A DNA stretch of 64,000 bases from Phenylobacterium aquaticum (GTDB lineage Bacteria > Pseudomonadota > Alphaproteobacteria > Caulobacterales > Caulobacteraceae). The notes under the pieces were generated by a model. It had not been told where the DNA came from and ran no database searches. It saw only the letters and a list, made by a program, of their open reading frames with translations. Positions 37,204 through 45,285 of the stretch are shown piece by piece. Numbering within the stretch: the stretch's first letter is position 1; each line of letters starts with the position of its first letter. The DNA lies in contig NZ_JALDPT010000018.1 of NCBI RefSeq assembly GCF_022695515.1, positions 1-64,000 of the forward strand. Reading direction: 5' to 3'. The translations under genes were made by a program, and so were the position numbers.

Positions 37204-37700
37204 CAGGCCCCTCCTGTCAGCTTCTGCAGGCTCTCCAGGGTCTTCAGGCAGGCCTGGGCCGCCTCGACGCCCTTCTGGACGAAGTGCTCGCGGAAGAACT
37301 GCTGGTGGGTGTCGTGGTCATGGAAGTGGTGCGGGGTCAGGACCACCGAGAACACCGGGATCTCGGTGGTGAGCTGCACCTGCATCAGGGCCTGGACGAC
37401 GGTGGAGGCCACGAAGTCGTGGCGATAGATGCCCCCGTCGACCACCAGGGCCGCGCCGACGATCGCCGCATAGCGGGCGGTCTTGGCGAGAGTCTGGGCG
37501 TGCAGCGGGATTTCGAAGGCCCCTGGGGTGTCGAACACATCGACGATCTTTTCGGAAAAGCCCTGGCGGACCAGCTCGGCGAGAAAGCCCTCAAGGGCCT
37601 TGTCGACGATCTCGGCGTGCCAGCCAGCCTTCACGAACGCGATGCGGGCGGGCCGATAGGCGCCGTTGGCGGTGGCGAATTCATAAGCAGCTTGGGTCAT
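37203..37700 (-). CDS. ribH: 6,7-dimethyl-8-ribityllumazine synthase, type II
   Basis: Condenses the ribityl-aminouracil with dihydroxybutanone phosphate in riboflavin synthesis. The 165-residue protein has the substrate-site segments FDTPGAFEIPLHAQTLAK and AALVVDGGIYRHDFVASTVV and the helix PVFSVVLTPHHFHDHDTHQQ. The sequence is closer to the RibH2 type known from rhizobia and Brucella than to the capsid-forming E. coli enzyme. It is encoded 88 bases downstream of an FMN riboswitch and is not part of a rib operon, so it is an individually flavin-controlled gene. Confidence 0.93.
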   Translation of the reverse strand: MTQAAYEFATANGAYRPARIAFVKAGWHAEIVDKALEGFLAELVRQGFSEKIVDVFDTPGAFEIPLHAQTLAKTARYAAIVGAALVVDGGIYRHDFVASTVVQALMQVQLTTEIPVFSVVLTPHHFHDHDTHQQFFREHFVQKGVEAAQACLKTLESLQKLTGGA

Positions 37701-37787
37701 GGTCAGCTCCCAGTCGGATGAACCACGACTCAGGGAGACACCATGAGCGCCGCGCGGCCGCGCGCATGCGGCCGCCCAGCATTCAGG

Positions 37788-37952
37788 TGGTTCTCATAAC
37801 CGGACTCTAACCGTCGGCCCCGGGATCACACCGGTGTCTGCTGTCCCCGCCTAACCTTGCGGCTGGACGGGCGCCCGCGGGCTCGTGCGGCGCATCTTGC
37901 GAGGACGCCGCCATTACCGCCGGTGGGGACTTTCACCCCGCCCTGAGAACGC
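37788..37952 (-). promoter_or_regulatory. FMN riboswitch (RFN element) upstream of ribH
   Basis: Read on the minus strand, the conserved blocks are all present and in order: GGGCGGGGTGAAAGTCCCCA, CCGGCGGTAATGGCGGC, AGCCCGCGGGCGCC, CACCGGTGTGATCCCGGGGC, CGACGGTTAGAGTCCGG and ATGAGAACC, with P1 formed by GTTCTC / GAGAAC. A GC-rich hairpin (GCGGCCGCATGCGCGCGGCC, 37752-37775) lies between it and the ribH ATG and may be the expression platform. A TTGACG at 38003-38008 is a possible -35 box. The rest of the spacer up to 38044 shows nothing else. Confidence 0.95.
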
Positions 37953-38044
37953 GTGCCGCCGGAACAGCCCGACGACGCCCGGAAACTAGGCAGATGACGA
38001 GGCGTCAAACAAGCGTTTTAATTTGGGAGGCGAGATCAGAAATT

Positions 38045-38069
38045 CTCCCTCCCCATGCAGGGGAGGGAG
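38045..38069. terminator. CTCCCTCCCC hairpin at end of flgI operon
   Basis: Perfect 10-bp stem CTCCCTCCCC / GGGGAGGGAG with loop ATGCA, 7 bases after the stop of the FlgN-like gene. The stem is identical to the hairpin at 19701-19725; only one loop base differs. Confidence 0.5.
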
Positions 38070-38076
38070 GCGGGCG

Positions 38077-38520
38077 CTACGCCCGCTTGTTCAGGGTGAT
38101 CGAGGTGGCCGCGCCGGGGGCGTGGACGGTCGCGCCGGGACCATAGCCCACGGCCTTGGTGCGTTGGGCGGCGACCTCGTCGGCGATGGCCCGGACCAGG
38201 CCCTCGGTGACGGTCTTGGCGGCTTCCAGCGCGCGGCCCTGGCGGGCGAGCACGGCGTCGAAGGCCTCGGTGGCGGTGATCAGCTTGGCCCGCAGGGCGA
38301 AGGGCGCGGCCGAGATCAGGCCCGGATTGGCCCGCACCCGCGCGGACTCATGGCGGTAGATATTGGCCAGCTTCGAGGTCTCCTCGATATGCGCGGCCGC
38401 ATCCTGGGGACGATGCGCCTCGAAGGCCTGGGCCTCGAGCGCAATGAGTTCCGTCAGGCGTTGGGTCAGCATGATCAGCTGCTCGACGCGGTCGGAAGCG
38501 TCCGGCGCGGTTAGCGTCAT
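38077..38520 (-). CDS. FlgN/FlbY-like flagellar protein
   Basis: 147 residues, mostly helical, with [20 protein letters not shown] and a later [20 protein letters not shown]. It resembles the helical FlgN-type chaperones and the protein called FlbY in Caulobacter; the name is not certain. It is the last gene of flgI, rod-binding protein, this gene, overlapping the preceding stop by 4 bases, so a role in flagellar rod, ring or hook-filament assembly is very likely. Confidence 0.75.
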   Translation of the reverse strand: MTLTAPDASDRVEQLIMLTQRLTELIALEAQAFEAHRPQDAAAHIEETSKLANIYRHESARVRANPGLISAAPFALRAKLITATEAFDAVLARQGRALEAAKTVTEGLVRAIADEVAAQRTKAVGYGPGATVHAPGAATSITLNKRA

Positions 38521-38852
38521 GGGGTCTCCTCAGTCAAACCTTGAAGCTTCAGCATTTCCTTCTGGACGGTGGCGGCGATGCCGATCCCGCCCGAGCGCGA
38601 CACCTGCTTGGCGATCGCGTCCGACATGAAGGACTTGAACATCTGTTCCCCCTGGCCGCCGCTGAAGGGGCTCTCGGTGGTGTTCACGCCCTCGAACATC
38701 TCGCCGACCATCACCGAGAGGAACGCGCTCTCGAAGTCCTTGGCGGTCTTGGCGATGTCGCCGCGCTTGGCCAGCTGGGCCGCGGTGGCCTGGGCGCCCT
38801 GGCCCTGCAGCACGCTGGGGCTGACGATGACGGGGGAGAGGCCGCCCATCAC
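38517..38852 (-). CDS. Flagellar rod-binding protein (FlgJ N-terminal type)
   Basis: 111 residues corresponding to the rod-capping half of Flg[21 protein letters not shown] (about residues 38-57) and [20 protein letters not shown]. The muramidase domain present in enteric FlgJ is absent, as usual in alphaproteobacteria. It overlaps flgI by 4 bases and the next gene by 4, making a coupled three-gene operon. It acts as a scaffold for rod growth through the peptidoglycan. Confidence 0.88.
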   Translation of the reverse strand: MMGGLSPVIVSPSVLQGQGAQATAAQLAKRGDIAKTAKDFESAFLSVMVGEMFEGVNTTESPFSGGQGEQMFKSFMSDAIAKQVSRSGGIGIAATVQKEMLKLQGLTEETP

Positions 38853-39955
38853 ATCACCTCGATGTCGGCTTGGAGGGCGCCGGCGGCCTTGATGGCCTGC
38901 AGGATCGAGATCATGTCGCGCGGCGTCACCCCCAGCGAATTGAGGCCGGCCACCAGCGAGGAGAGCGAGGCGCCGTTGTTGAGGGTGAGCAGCTGCTTGC
39001 CCTTCTCCTCGTCCACCGAGACGCTCGACTGCGGAACAACCGTGGTCTGGCCCTGGCTGAAGGGGGCGGGCTGGCTGACGCCCGGCGTCTCCTGGACCCG
39101 GATGGTCAGATTGCCCTGGGCGATGGCGACCGTGGAGATGCGGACGTTCTCGCCCATCACCACCACGCCGGCGACCTCGTCGATGATCACCTTGGCGGGT
39201 TCATCGGTGTCGACGGTCAGGTTCTCGACCTGGGAGACGAAGTTGACCATGTCCTGGCCGGCGGGCGGCTGGATGGTGACGATGGTCGGGTTGTCGGCTC
39301 GCGCGCAGCCCGGGAAGCGGCTGTTGATGACGTCGGCGATCTTGCGCGCGGTGGTGAAGTCGGGATTGCGGAGCGTCATGCGCAGCTGGGCCATGCTGGC
39401 CAGCTGGAAGCCGATCTCGCGTTCGACGATCGCCCCGGAGGAGATCCGGCCGGCGGTCGGCACGCCCTTGGACACCGAGCTGCCCGAGGCGCCCGACGCC
39501 GAGACCGAGCCGGTCTGCACCGTGCCTTGCGCCACCGCATAGGCCTGGCCGTCCGCGCCCAGGAGCGAGGTGACCAGCAGGGTGCCGCCCTGCAGGCTCT
39601 TGGCGTCGCCCATGGCCGAGACCGTGGCGTCGATCGGCGCGCCGGCCGCAACGAAGGCCGGCAGCTTGGCGGTGACCATCACCGCGGCGACGTTCTTGGT
39701 GTTCAGATTGGCGTCGCGGGTGTTGACCCCCAGCCGCTCCAGCATCGCCTCGAGGCTCTGCTTGGTGAAGGGCGCGTTGCGGAGCGAGTCGCCGGAGCCG
39801 TTGAGGCCGACCACCAGGCCGTAGCCCATCAGCATGTTGTCGCGGACGCCCTCGAACTCCACGACGTCCTTGATGCGGGACTTCGCGAAGCTCGGCCCGG
39901 CCGCGGCGGCGGCGAAGGCGAGAACGAGACTGAACAGACGAATCGTGCGGCGCAT
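38849..39955 (-). CDS. flgI: Flagellar P-ring protein FlgI
   Basis: Periplasmic ring around the flagellar rod, 368 residues from the ATG at 39955 ([20 protein letters not shown], Sec signal); AAGGG lies just upstream. Signatures include [20 protein letters not shown] and [20 protein letters not shown]. The C-terminal [20 protein letters not shown] with [18 protein letters not shown] is typical. An alternative ATG 21 bases upstream would leave almost no leader behind the sigma54 site. It heads the flgI operon and is divergent from fliX. Confidence 0.96.
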   Translation of the reverse strand: MRRTIRLFSLVLAFAAAAAGPSFAKSRIKDVVEFEGVRDNMLMGYGLVVGLNGSGDSLRNAPFTKQSLEAMLERLGVNTRDANLNTKNVAAVMVTAKLPAFVAAGAPIDATVSAMGDAKSLQGGTLLVTSLLGADGQAYAVAQGTVQTGSVSASGASGSSVSKGVPTAGRISSGAIVEREIGFQLASMAQLRMTLRNPDFTTARKIADVINSRFPGCARADNPTIVTIQPPAGQDMVNFVSQVENLTVDTDEPAKVIIDEVAGVVVMGENVRISTVAIAQGNLTIRVQETPGVSQPAPFSQGQTTVVPQSSVSVDEEKGKQLLTLNNGASLSSLVAGLNSLGVTPRDMISILQAIKAAGALQADIEVM

Positions 39956-39994
39956 GGAGCCCTTGGGGGGAAGCAAAGCGAACCCGCCTGCCTA

Positions 39995-40011
39995 TGCGAC
40001 GCTCATGCCAA
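39995..40011 (-). promoter_or_regulatory. Sigma54-type promoter candidate for flgI
   Basis: On the minus strand TTGGCATGAGCGTCGCA has the invariant GG and GC at the correct 10-base spacing and matches TTGGCACG-N4-TTGC at most positions. It would start transcription about 30 bases before the flgI ATG. Late flagellar genes in Caulobacter use sigma54 with FlbD. Confidence 0.6.
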
Positions 40012-40102
40012 TCCGTGTGGCCTTGGAATCCCTGAAGAAACTGGCGTTTTCCGCCGACGAAGGGCCGGGCGAATTTGGGGCTTGGGCAGAAATTGCCCGG
40101 CA

Positions 40103-40117
40103 TTAACCATACTCTAA
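40103..40117 (+). promoter_or_regulatory. CtrA-type binding site upstream of fliX
   Basis: TTAACCATACTCTAA matches the CtrA consensus TTAA-N7-TTAA with one mismatch in the second half-site, 55 bases upstream of the fliX ATG. It fits the known CtrA control of early flagellar genes in Caulobacter. Confidence 0.65.
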
Positions 40118-40171
40118 GGTCCGGAGCCGAAGAGTGCCCCCGAAGCGTAAGGCGGAAAGTTTGACCTGCCC

Positions 40172-40603
40172 ATGAAGGTGAACGGAACGAGCGGCGTAGG
40201 GCCGGCCGGCGGACCTGGCAAAGCCAGGGGCGGCGACGGCCAGGGATTCCGCCTCCCGTCGATTTCGGCCCCTGCGGGGCCGGCCCAGGTGGCCCGGGCC
40301 GCGGGCCTCAGCGGCGTCATGAGCGTCGACGCCATTCTCGCCCTGCAGGACGTGGGCGGGCCTTTGGAACGCCGCCGCCGTGCGGTGCGCCGGGCGGGGC
40401 GTCTGCTCGACGTCCTGGACGGCGTGAAGCTCGGCCTGCTCTCCGGCGAGGTGAGCGCCGGCGATCTCGACAGCCTGCAGCGCGCCATCCGCGACCAGCG
40501 CGACTCTACCGACGATAGCCAGCTGGAGGGGGTGCTCGACGAGATCGAGACCCGCGCCGCTGTCGAACTGGCCAAACTGGAATGCGCGAAACTTTTACGA
40601 TGA
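40172..40603 (+). CDS. fliX: Flagellar assembly regulator FliX
   Basis: 143 residues matching the Caulobacter class II regulator FliX, which couples basal-body assembly to FlbD activation of sigma54 genes. A Gly/Pro-rich N-terminus (MKVNGTSGVGPAGGPGKARG) is followed by VMSVDAILALQDVGGPLERR and the helical LLDVLDGVKLGLLSGEVSAG, ending RAAVELAKLECAKLLR. Divergent position to flgI is the arrangement known from Caulobacter and supports the call, as do the CtrA-type site upstream and the sigma54 site on the other side. Confidence 0.92.
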   Translation: MKVNGTSGVGPAGGPGKARGGDGQGFRLPSISAPAGPAQVARAAGLSGVMSVDAILALQDVGGPLERRRRAVRRAGRLLDVLDGVKLGLLSGEVSAGDLDSLQRAIRDQRDSTDDSQLEGVLDEIETRAAVELAKLECAKLLR

Positions 40604-40627
40604 TCCGCGCGCTGCGAGCGAGTCTCA

Positions 40628-40655
40628 TTGCTTGGCCGCAGCGGTTTGCTATAAG
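40628..40655 (+). promoter_or_regulatory. Promoter candidate for dksA
   Basis: TTGCTT at 40628-40633, a 16-base spacer and TATAAG at 40650-40655. A GCCCCGCGTGTCTTACGGGG hairpin directly follows and would lie at the 5' end of the dksA transcript. Confidence 0.5.
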
Positions 40656-40703
40656 CGCCCCGCGTGTCTTACGGGGCGTAACTCCAGGGGGCGTGAGGCG
40701 TAT

Positions 40704-41132
40704 ATGACCACAGCCACTGTCTTGGCTGACAAGCCGGAATACCGTCCTTCCGAGGACGAAGAGTTCATGAACGAGCGTCAGCTTGAGTATTTCAAGCAGA
40801 AGCTCATCAATTGGAAAGAGGATATCCTTCGGGAATCCCGCGAAACTCTGGTCCATCTCCAGGCCGAAACCGAGAACCATCCCGATATCGCCGATCGTGC
40901 GACGTCGGAAACGGATCGCGCGCTCGAACTGCGGACCCGGGATCGCCAGCGTAAGTTGATCTCCAAGATCGACGAGGCCCTGCGGCGAATCGAGGACGGC
41001 AGCTACGGCTACTGCGAAGAGACGGGGGAGCCGATCGGCGTCGCCCGACTGGACGCCCGGCCGATCGCCACCCTCAGCCTTGAGGCGCAGGAACGCCATG
41101 AACGCCGCGAGCGCGTTCACCGCGACGACTGA
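40704..41132 (+). CDS. dksA: RNA polymerase-binding transcription factor DksA
   Basis: 142 residues from the ATG at 40704. Binds the RNA polymerase secondary channel and works with ppGpp. The coiled coil includes FMNERQLEYFKQKLINWKED and the tip region NHPDIADRATSETDRALELR with its conserved Asp-x-x-Asp. The C-terminal zinc-finger region YGYCEETGEPIGVARLDARP keeps only one of the four enteric cysteines (ATLSLEAQE in place of the second pair), so it probably folds without zinc, as usual in alphaproteobacteria. It follows fliX and is closed by its own terminator. Confidence 0.95.
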   Translation: MTTATVLADKPEYRPSEDEEFMNERQLEYFKQKLINWKEDILRESRETLVHLQAETENHPDIADRATSETDRALELRTRDRQRKLISKIDEALRRIEDGSYGYCEETGEPIGVARLDARPIATLSLEAQERHERRERVHRDD

Positions 41133-41143
41133 CTTTTTGGGAG

Positions 41144-41175
41144 CGCCGCCCCTCACCGGGGCGGCGTTTCTGTTT
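41144..41175 (+). terminator. Intrinsic terminator of dksA
   Basis: Perfect 9-bp stem CGCCGCCCC / GGGGCGGCG around TCACC, followed by TTTCTGTTT; 11 bases after the dksA stop. Confidence 0.9.
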
Positions 41176-41239
41176 CCCGCATTCCGACAGTCGGTATTCC
41201 GGCTGGCGAGGCGTCCGCAGCGACGCTACATGACGGGCC

Positions 41240-42907
41240 ATGACACACCGCCTCGTCATCGCCGCCATCCAGGCCAATCCCACCGTGGGGGCCATCGCCC
41301 GCAACGAGGCGCTCGCCCGTGAGCGCATGGCCGAGGCCCGCGCCGCCGGGGCCGACATCGCGCTCTTCTCCGAACTGTTCCTCAACGGCTATCCGCCGGA
41401 GGACCTCGCCCTGAAGCCGGCCTTCTGGGCGGCGGGCAAGGCCGCCGTCGAGCGGTTGGCCGCCGAGACCACGGCCGATTTCGCCGCCCTGGTCGGTGTG
41501 ATCTGGCCGGCCGAGGCCCCGGGCCGACGCCCGCGCAACGGGCTCGCCTTCCTGGCCGACGGCAAGGTCCAGGGCGTCGCGTTCAAGTGCGACCTGCCCA
41601 ATTACGGCGTCTTCGACGAGAAGCGGGTGTTCGAGCCGGGCCAGGCGCCCAGCGTCTTCGAATGGAAGGGCGTGAAGCTCGGCGTCCCGATCTGCGAGGA
41701 CATTTGGAGCGACGCGGTTTGCGCCGCCCTCAAGGCCCAGGGCGCCGAGATCCTGCTGGTCCCGAACGGCTCGCCCTTCCGCCGGCTGGCGGACAAGGAG
41801 CGCATGGGCGTCGCCGCCGCCCGGGTCGCCGAGACCGGCCTGCCGATGGTCTATGTCAACGAGGTCGGCGGCCAGGACGAGCTGGTGTTCGACGGCGGTT
41901 CCTTCGCCCTGTCGGCCGCGGGCGAGGTGGTCATGCGCCTGCCGATGTTCGAGGAGGCCCTGGCGCTCTCGACCTGGGAGCGGGAGGCCGGCGGCTGGAC
42001 CTGTGTCGAAGCCCCGATGGGCCAATGGGTCTCGGGTGCGGAAGAAGTCTATCGCGCCATGGTGCTGGGCCTTCGCGACTACGTGAACAAGTCGGGCTTT
42101 CCCGGTGTTCTGCTTGGACTTTCCGGCGGGGTGGACTCCGCCATTGTCGCCGTGGTCGCGGCCGATGCGCTCGGCCCCGACCGGGTCCGGTGCTTCATGC
42201 TGCCGTCGCGCTACACCAGCCAGGACAGTCTCGACGACGCGGCGGGCTGCGCGGGCCGGCTGGGCGTGCGGCTGGACGAGATCGCCATCTCGCCCGCGGT
42301 CGACGCCTTCGCGCAGATGCTGACCCCGCTCTATGAGGGCAAGGCGCCGGATCTGACGGAAGAGAACATCCAGGCCCGGACGCGCGGCCTGTCGCTTATG
42401 GCGCTCTCCAACAAGCTCGGCCTGATGCTGCTGACCACCGGCAACAAGTCGGAAATGGCGGTGGGCTACGCCACCCTCTATGGCGACATGTGCGGCGGCT
42501 ACAATGTCCTCAAGGACATCTACAAGACCGACGTCTACGCCGTCTGCGAATGGCGCAACGCCAATGATCCCTACGGCGTGGCGGCCAATCCGATCCCCGA
42601 GCGCATCCTGACCAAGGCGCCGTCCGCCGAGCTCCGTCCCGACCAGAAGGACCAGGACAGCCTGCCGGAATACGCCGAACTCGACGCGATCCTGTTCGGG
42701 CTGGTGGAGGAGGAGGCGACCCTGGACGAGATCGTCGCCCGCGGCCACGCCCCCGAGACGGTCGAGCGGGTCCAGCGCCTGCTCTACGGCTCGGAATACA
42801 AGCGCCGCCAGGCGGCCCCCGGCGTGAAGATCGGCCCCAGAGCCTTCGGCCGCGACCGCCGCTACCCGATCGTCAACGGGTTCCGCGACGTGGTGACGAA
42901 GGCCTGA
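41240..42907 (+). CDS. nadE: Glutamine-dependent NAD+ synthase
   Basis: Last step of NAD synthesis, 555 residues with two domains. The N-terminal nitrilase-type glutaminase shows the Glu-Lys-Cys triad in IALFSELFLNGYPPEDLALK, KCDLPNYGVFDEKRVFEPGQ and LGVPICEDIW. The C-terminal synthetase has the ATP pyrophosphatase loop GLSGGVDSAIVAVVAADALG (about 293-312) and TTGNKSEMAVGYATLYGDMC. Full length, no anomalies. Confidence 0.96.
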   Translation: MTHRLVIAAIQANPTVGAIARNEALARERMAEARAAGADIALFSELFLNGYPPEDLALKPAFWAAGKAAVERLAAETTADFAALVGVIWPAEAPGRRPRNGLAFLADGKVQGVAFKCDLPNYGVFDEKRVFEPGQAPSVFEWKGVKLGVPICEDIWSDAVCAALKAQGAEILLVPNGSPFRRLADKERMGVAAARVAETGLPMVYVNEVGGQDELVFDGGSFALSAAGEVVMRLPMFEEALALSTWEREAGGWTCVEAPMGQWVSGAEEVYRAMVLGLRDYVNKSGFPGVLLGLSGGVDSAIVAVVAADALGPDRVRCFMLPSRYTSQDSLDDAAGCAGRLGVRLDEIAISPAVDAFAQMLTPLYEGKAPDLTEENIQARTRGLSLMALSNKLGLMLLTTGNKSEMAVGYATLYGDMCGGYNVLKDIYKTDVYAVCEWRNANDPYGVAANPIPERILTKAPSAELRPDQKDQDSLPEYAELDAILFGLVEEEATLDEIVARGHAPETVERVQRLLYGSEYKRRQAAPGVKIGPRAFGRDRRYPIVNGFRDVVTKA

Positions 42908-42979
42908 TCGCGCCGGGCGCTTACCCTTCGTTGTATTGTCGAGCTTGGGTGCTATCGTCCCCACGACCGGGGGGCGACC

Positions 42980-43954
42980 ATGACCAAGAAGATCTTCGCA
43001 AGTGTTCTGGGCTGCGCCGCCCTGCTGCTCATCGCAGGCTGCGCCACGACGGTGGCGATCAGCGCGCGCTTTCCGCCGCGCTATGCGGAGACCGCGGACA
43101 TCCGGCGCATCGCGGTGGGCGGGTTCAATGGCTATGGCGGCGCGGAATTCCAGGCGGCGCTGCAGGCCGAACTGTTCGCCGCGACCTTTGACGGCCGGCC
43201 CTATTTCACGATCGTCGCCACGGGCGGCCCGCCGGATACGGCCGGGGCCAGCGCCTATGGGCGGGAGATGGGCGCTCAGGGCGTGATCTTCGGCACGGTC
43301 AGCACCGACTTCAACACCTCGAGCTACCAGGGCAGCGAGGACCGCTGCGTCGAGTGGAACGAGAAGAAGAACTGCAAGAAATACAGGAGCTTCCCCATCC
43401 CTTGCTGGCGGCGCAACGTCGATCTGGTCGTCACGCCCAGCCTGGCCAACATCGCCGCCGGTCGGGTGGTCTATTCGAGCCAGAAGCGCGCCAGCCGCAG
43501 CGCCTCCTGGTGCGCCAACCAGAGCCCGTCGGGCAGCGACCTGGAGCTGGTGACGAGCGCTCAGCGGGAAATCCTCGGTGAAATCCGCCGTGACATCGCC
43601 CCCTACAACACGACGCTCGACGCGACCCTGAAGACCCGCGGCGACGGCCTGCCGACCGAGATCAAGGCGCAGTTCACGGCGGCGGTGAAGGCGGCGTCGA
43701 GCGGCGACATGGGCCAAGCCTGCGACGCCTGGACGGCGATCAACAAGGCGAGCCCCCGCAATGTCGACACGGTCTATGATCTGGGCGTCTGCGCGGAGAG
43801 CGCGGGCGACTACACCGGCGCGCTCACGCTCTATCGCCAGGCTCAGGGGCTGGCGACGGCGCCGGACAAGGATATCGCCGCCTCAATCGCCCGGGCCAGC
43901 GACCTCGCGGCGGCGCGGGCGGCGCTGGCCAGGACCAAGACGGGCAAGCGCTAG
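42980..43954 (+). CDS. Putative lipoprotein with C-terminal TPR-like region
   Basis: 324 residues. Signal peptide with lipobox LIAGC (Cys about residue 21). The middle (RRIAVGGFNGYGGAEFQAAL then QGVIFGTVSTDFN) resembles CsgG/curli-assembly-like lipoproteins that combine stress-type binding with an outer-membrane location. The C-terminal part reads AVKAASSGDMGQACDAWTAI and VYDLGVCAESAGDYTGALTL, two TPR-like helical pairs. It contains several Cys pairs (CVEWNEKKNCKK, CWRR). Exact function unknown. Confidence 0.8.
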   Translation: MTKKIFASVLGCAALLLIAGCATTVAISARFPPRYAETADIRRIAVGGFNGYGGAEFQAALQAELFAATFDGRPYFTIVATGGPPDTAGASAYGREMGAQGVIFGTVSTDFNTSSYQGSEDRCVEWNEKKNCKKYRSFPIPCWRRNVDLVVTPSLANIAAGRVVYSSQKRASRSASWCANQSPSGSDLELVTSAQREILGEIRRDIAPYNTTLDATLKTRGDGLPTEIKAQFTAAVKAASSGDMGQACDAWTAINKASPRNVDTVYDLGVCAESAGDYTGALTLYRQAQGLATAPDKDIAASIARASDLAAARAALARTKTGKR

Positions 43955-43981
43955 GCCTGGGCTGAGGCGCGGGAACCGCCG

Positions 43982-44542
43982 TTGATCATTCCGACGACGA
44001 TCGCGACATCTCGGCCAAGAGCGATCCTGCGAATGGTAGGGTCGCTGGTCTTTGGGCTCATGGCTCTCATGGGTGTGAATTTGTTGGGGCCTGTGGGGCT
44101 TGGACTCGCAGTCCTTAGCGGTGGCTATTGCCTCGCCTGCCTGAGCGTAAATCTCTGGACGATCCGAGACCCAGGGGCGGTGCGTCTCACACACGAGGGC
44201 ATTGAGGTTAAGCGGCCGTTGGGACAGGTGGCTGTGACTTGGAAGGAAATCTCGGGAACCTCGGCGCGTCGCGTTGGACTGATGGCAGATCTGGCGTTTG
44301 CGCCATTCACGGGCTTTGAATGGGTCGAGGTCCATCGAGTTGTAGGAGGGCCACCCGTGATTATCGCTGGCAGCACATTTGGTTCTAAGGCCCTGGCAGA
44401 CCTCATCATCGCCGGGCGGTCGGAATGGCTGGCCAGGGAGCGGGCGATCTTTGGCGAGCCGGACTTCGCCCCAACCCCGCTTATCCCCGCGAAGGCGGGG
44501 AACCAAGCCGAGTCTGGTCCTGGTCAGGGCGAGGCAGGTTGA
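43982..44542 (+). CDS. Hypothetical membrane protein with PH-like domain
   Basis: About 186 residues (TTG start at 43982; ATG at 44033 is a possible alternative, neither with a clear ribosome site). Two hydrophobic helices (LVFGLMALMGVNLLGPVGLG and LAVLSGGYCLACLSVNLW) precede a beta-rich region (VRLTHEGIEVKRPLGQVAVT WKEISG) like a bacterial PH domain. GC content and codon use are visibly lower than in the neighbours. The last roughly 20 codons (PLIPAKAGNQ) are encoded by the left arm of a family A repeat, so the original stop may have been lost or displaced. Confidence 0.65.
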   Translation: MIIPTTIATSRPRAILRMVGSLVFGLMALMGVNLLGPVGLGLAVLSGGYCLACLSVNLWTIRDPGAVRLTHEGIEVKRPLGQVAVTWKEISGTSARRVGLMADLAFAPFTGFEWVEVHRVVGGPPVIIAGSTFGSKALADLIIAGRSEWLARERAIFGEPDFAPTPLIPAKAGNQAESGPGQGEAG

Positions 44543-44580
44543 TATCCCGCTTGGGTCCCCGCCTTCGCGGGGATGAGCGG
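44477..44580. repeat. Inverted-repeat element, family A copy 2
   Basis: Left arm CCGCTTATCCCCGCGAAGGC then GGGGAACCAAG (44477-44507); right arm CTTGGGTCCCCGCCTTCGCG then GGGATGAGCGG (44550-44580). These are nearly perfect 31-base inverted repeats around a 42-base core. Arms match the element at 6340-6449. The left arm is translated as the C-terminus of the preceding gene. Confidence 0.8.
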
Positions 44581-44587
44581 TGAGTTG

Positions 44588-45190
44588 CTAGGTCAGCCTC
44601 GCCACGTCCGGCGCCATGGCGTGGATCTTGGCCGGGCCGCGGAGCAGGGCGGGGACCACGTCCTCGATCGCCTCGACGGTCACCCAGCTCTCCATGAATT
44701 CCGGCGGGGTGAGCTTGTGGTCCACCGTGTGCTGGAAGAGGGCGAACAGGGGTTCCCAGAAGCCGTTCGGGCTCCAGAACACCACCGGCTTGGCGTGCAG
44801 GTCCAGGCGGCGCCAGGACAACAGCTCGACGATCTCCTCCAGGGTGCCGACGCCGCCGGGCAGGACGACGAAGCCGTCCGAGCGCTCGAACATCATCTGT
44901 TTGCGCTCATGCATGGAGGTGACGACCACCGTCTCCACCACGTCGAGGCGGCGTTCCTTGATCTTCAGGAACTCGGGAATGATCCCCAGCACCTTGCCGC
45001 CGGCGTCATGCGCGGCCATGGCGCAGGCGCCCATCAGGCCGACGCCGCCGCCGCCGTAGATCAGCTCAAGCTTCGCGGCGGCGAGCGCGCGGCCGAGGTC
45101 GGCCGCAGCGGTCAGGAAGGCGGGCTCGGCCGCATCGGCGGAGCCACAGAAAACGCAGACGGAGGTAAGGGGGGCGGGGTCGTGCCCCAT
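44588..45190 (-). CDS. LOG family protein
   Basis: 200 residues of the LOG (lonely guy) type, cytokinin riboside monophosphate phosphoribohydrolase or nucleotide-binding relative. Motifs are SVCVFCGSADAAEPAFLTAA at the N-terminus and the catalytic MFERSDGFVVLPGGVGTLEE (PGGxGTxxE). In bacteria members hydrolyse nucleoside 5'-monophosphates such as AMP. Stand-alone gene; divergent from the lipoprotein at 45286. Confidence 0.92.
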   Translation of the reverse strand: MGHDPAPLTSVCVFCGSADAAEPAFLTAAADLGRALAAAKLELIYGGGGVGLMGACAMAAHDAGGKVLGIIPEFLKIKERRLDVVETVVVTSMHERKQMMFERSDGFVVLPGGVGTLEEIVELLSWRRLDLHAKPVVFWSPNGFWEPLFALFQHTVDHKLTPPEFMESWVTVEAIEDVVPALLRGPAKIHAMAPDVARLT

Positions 45191-45285
45191 GTGGCAGGCT
45201 CCAGGAGAATCAGGTCGCGCCGCTTGAAGACCGGCGCGGAAGGGTCAGATTAGCTAGGACTTGGGTTAAGGAGTTTCAACCGGCC

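Noticed and set aside
40083..40099. TTGGGCAGAAATTGCC as a sigma54 promoter for fliX
   Set aside because: The GG to GC distance is 9, not 10 bases, and the overlapping CtrA-like site better explains fliX control.
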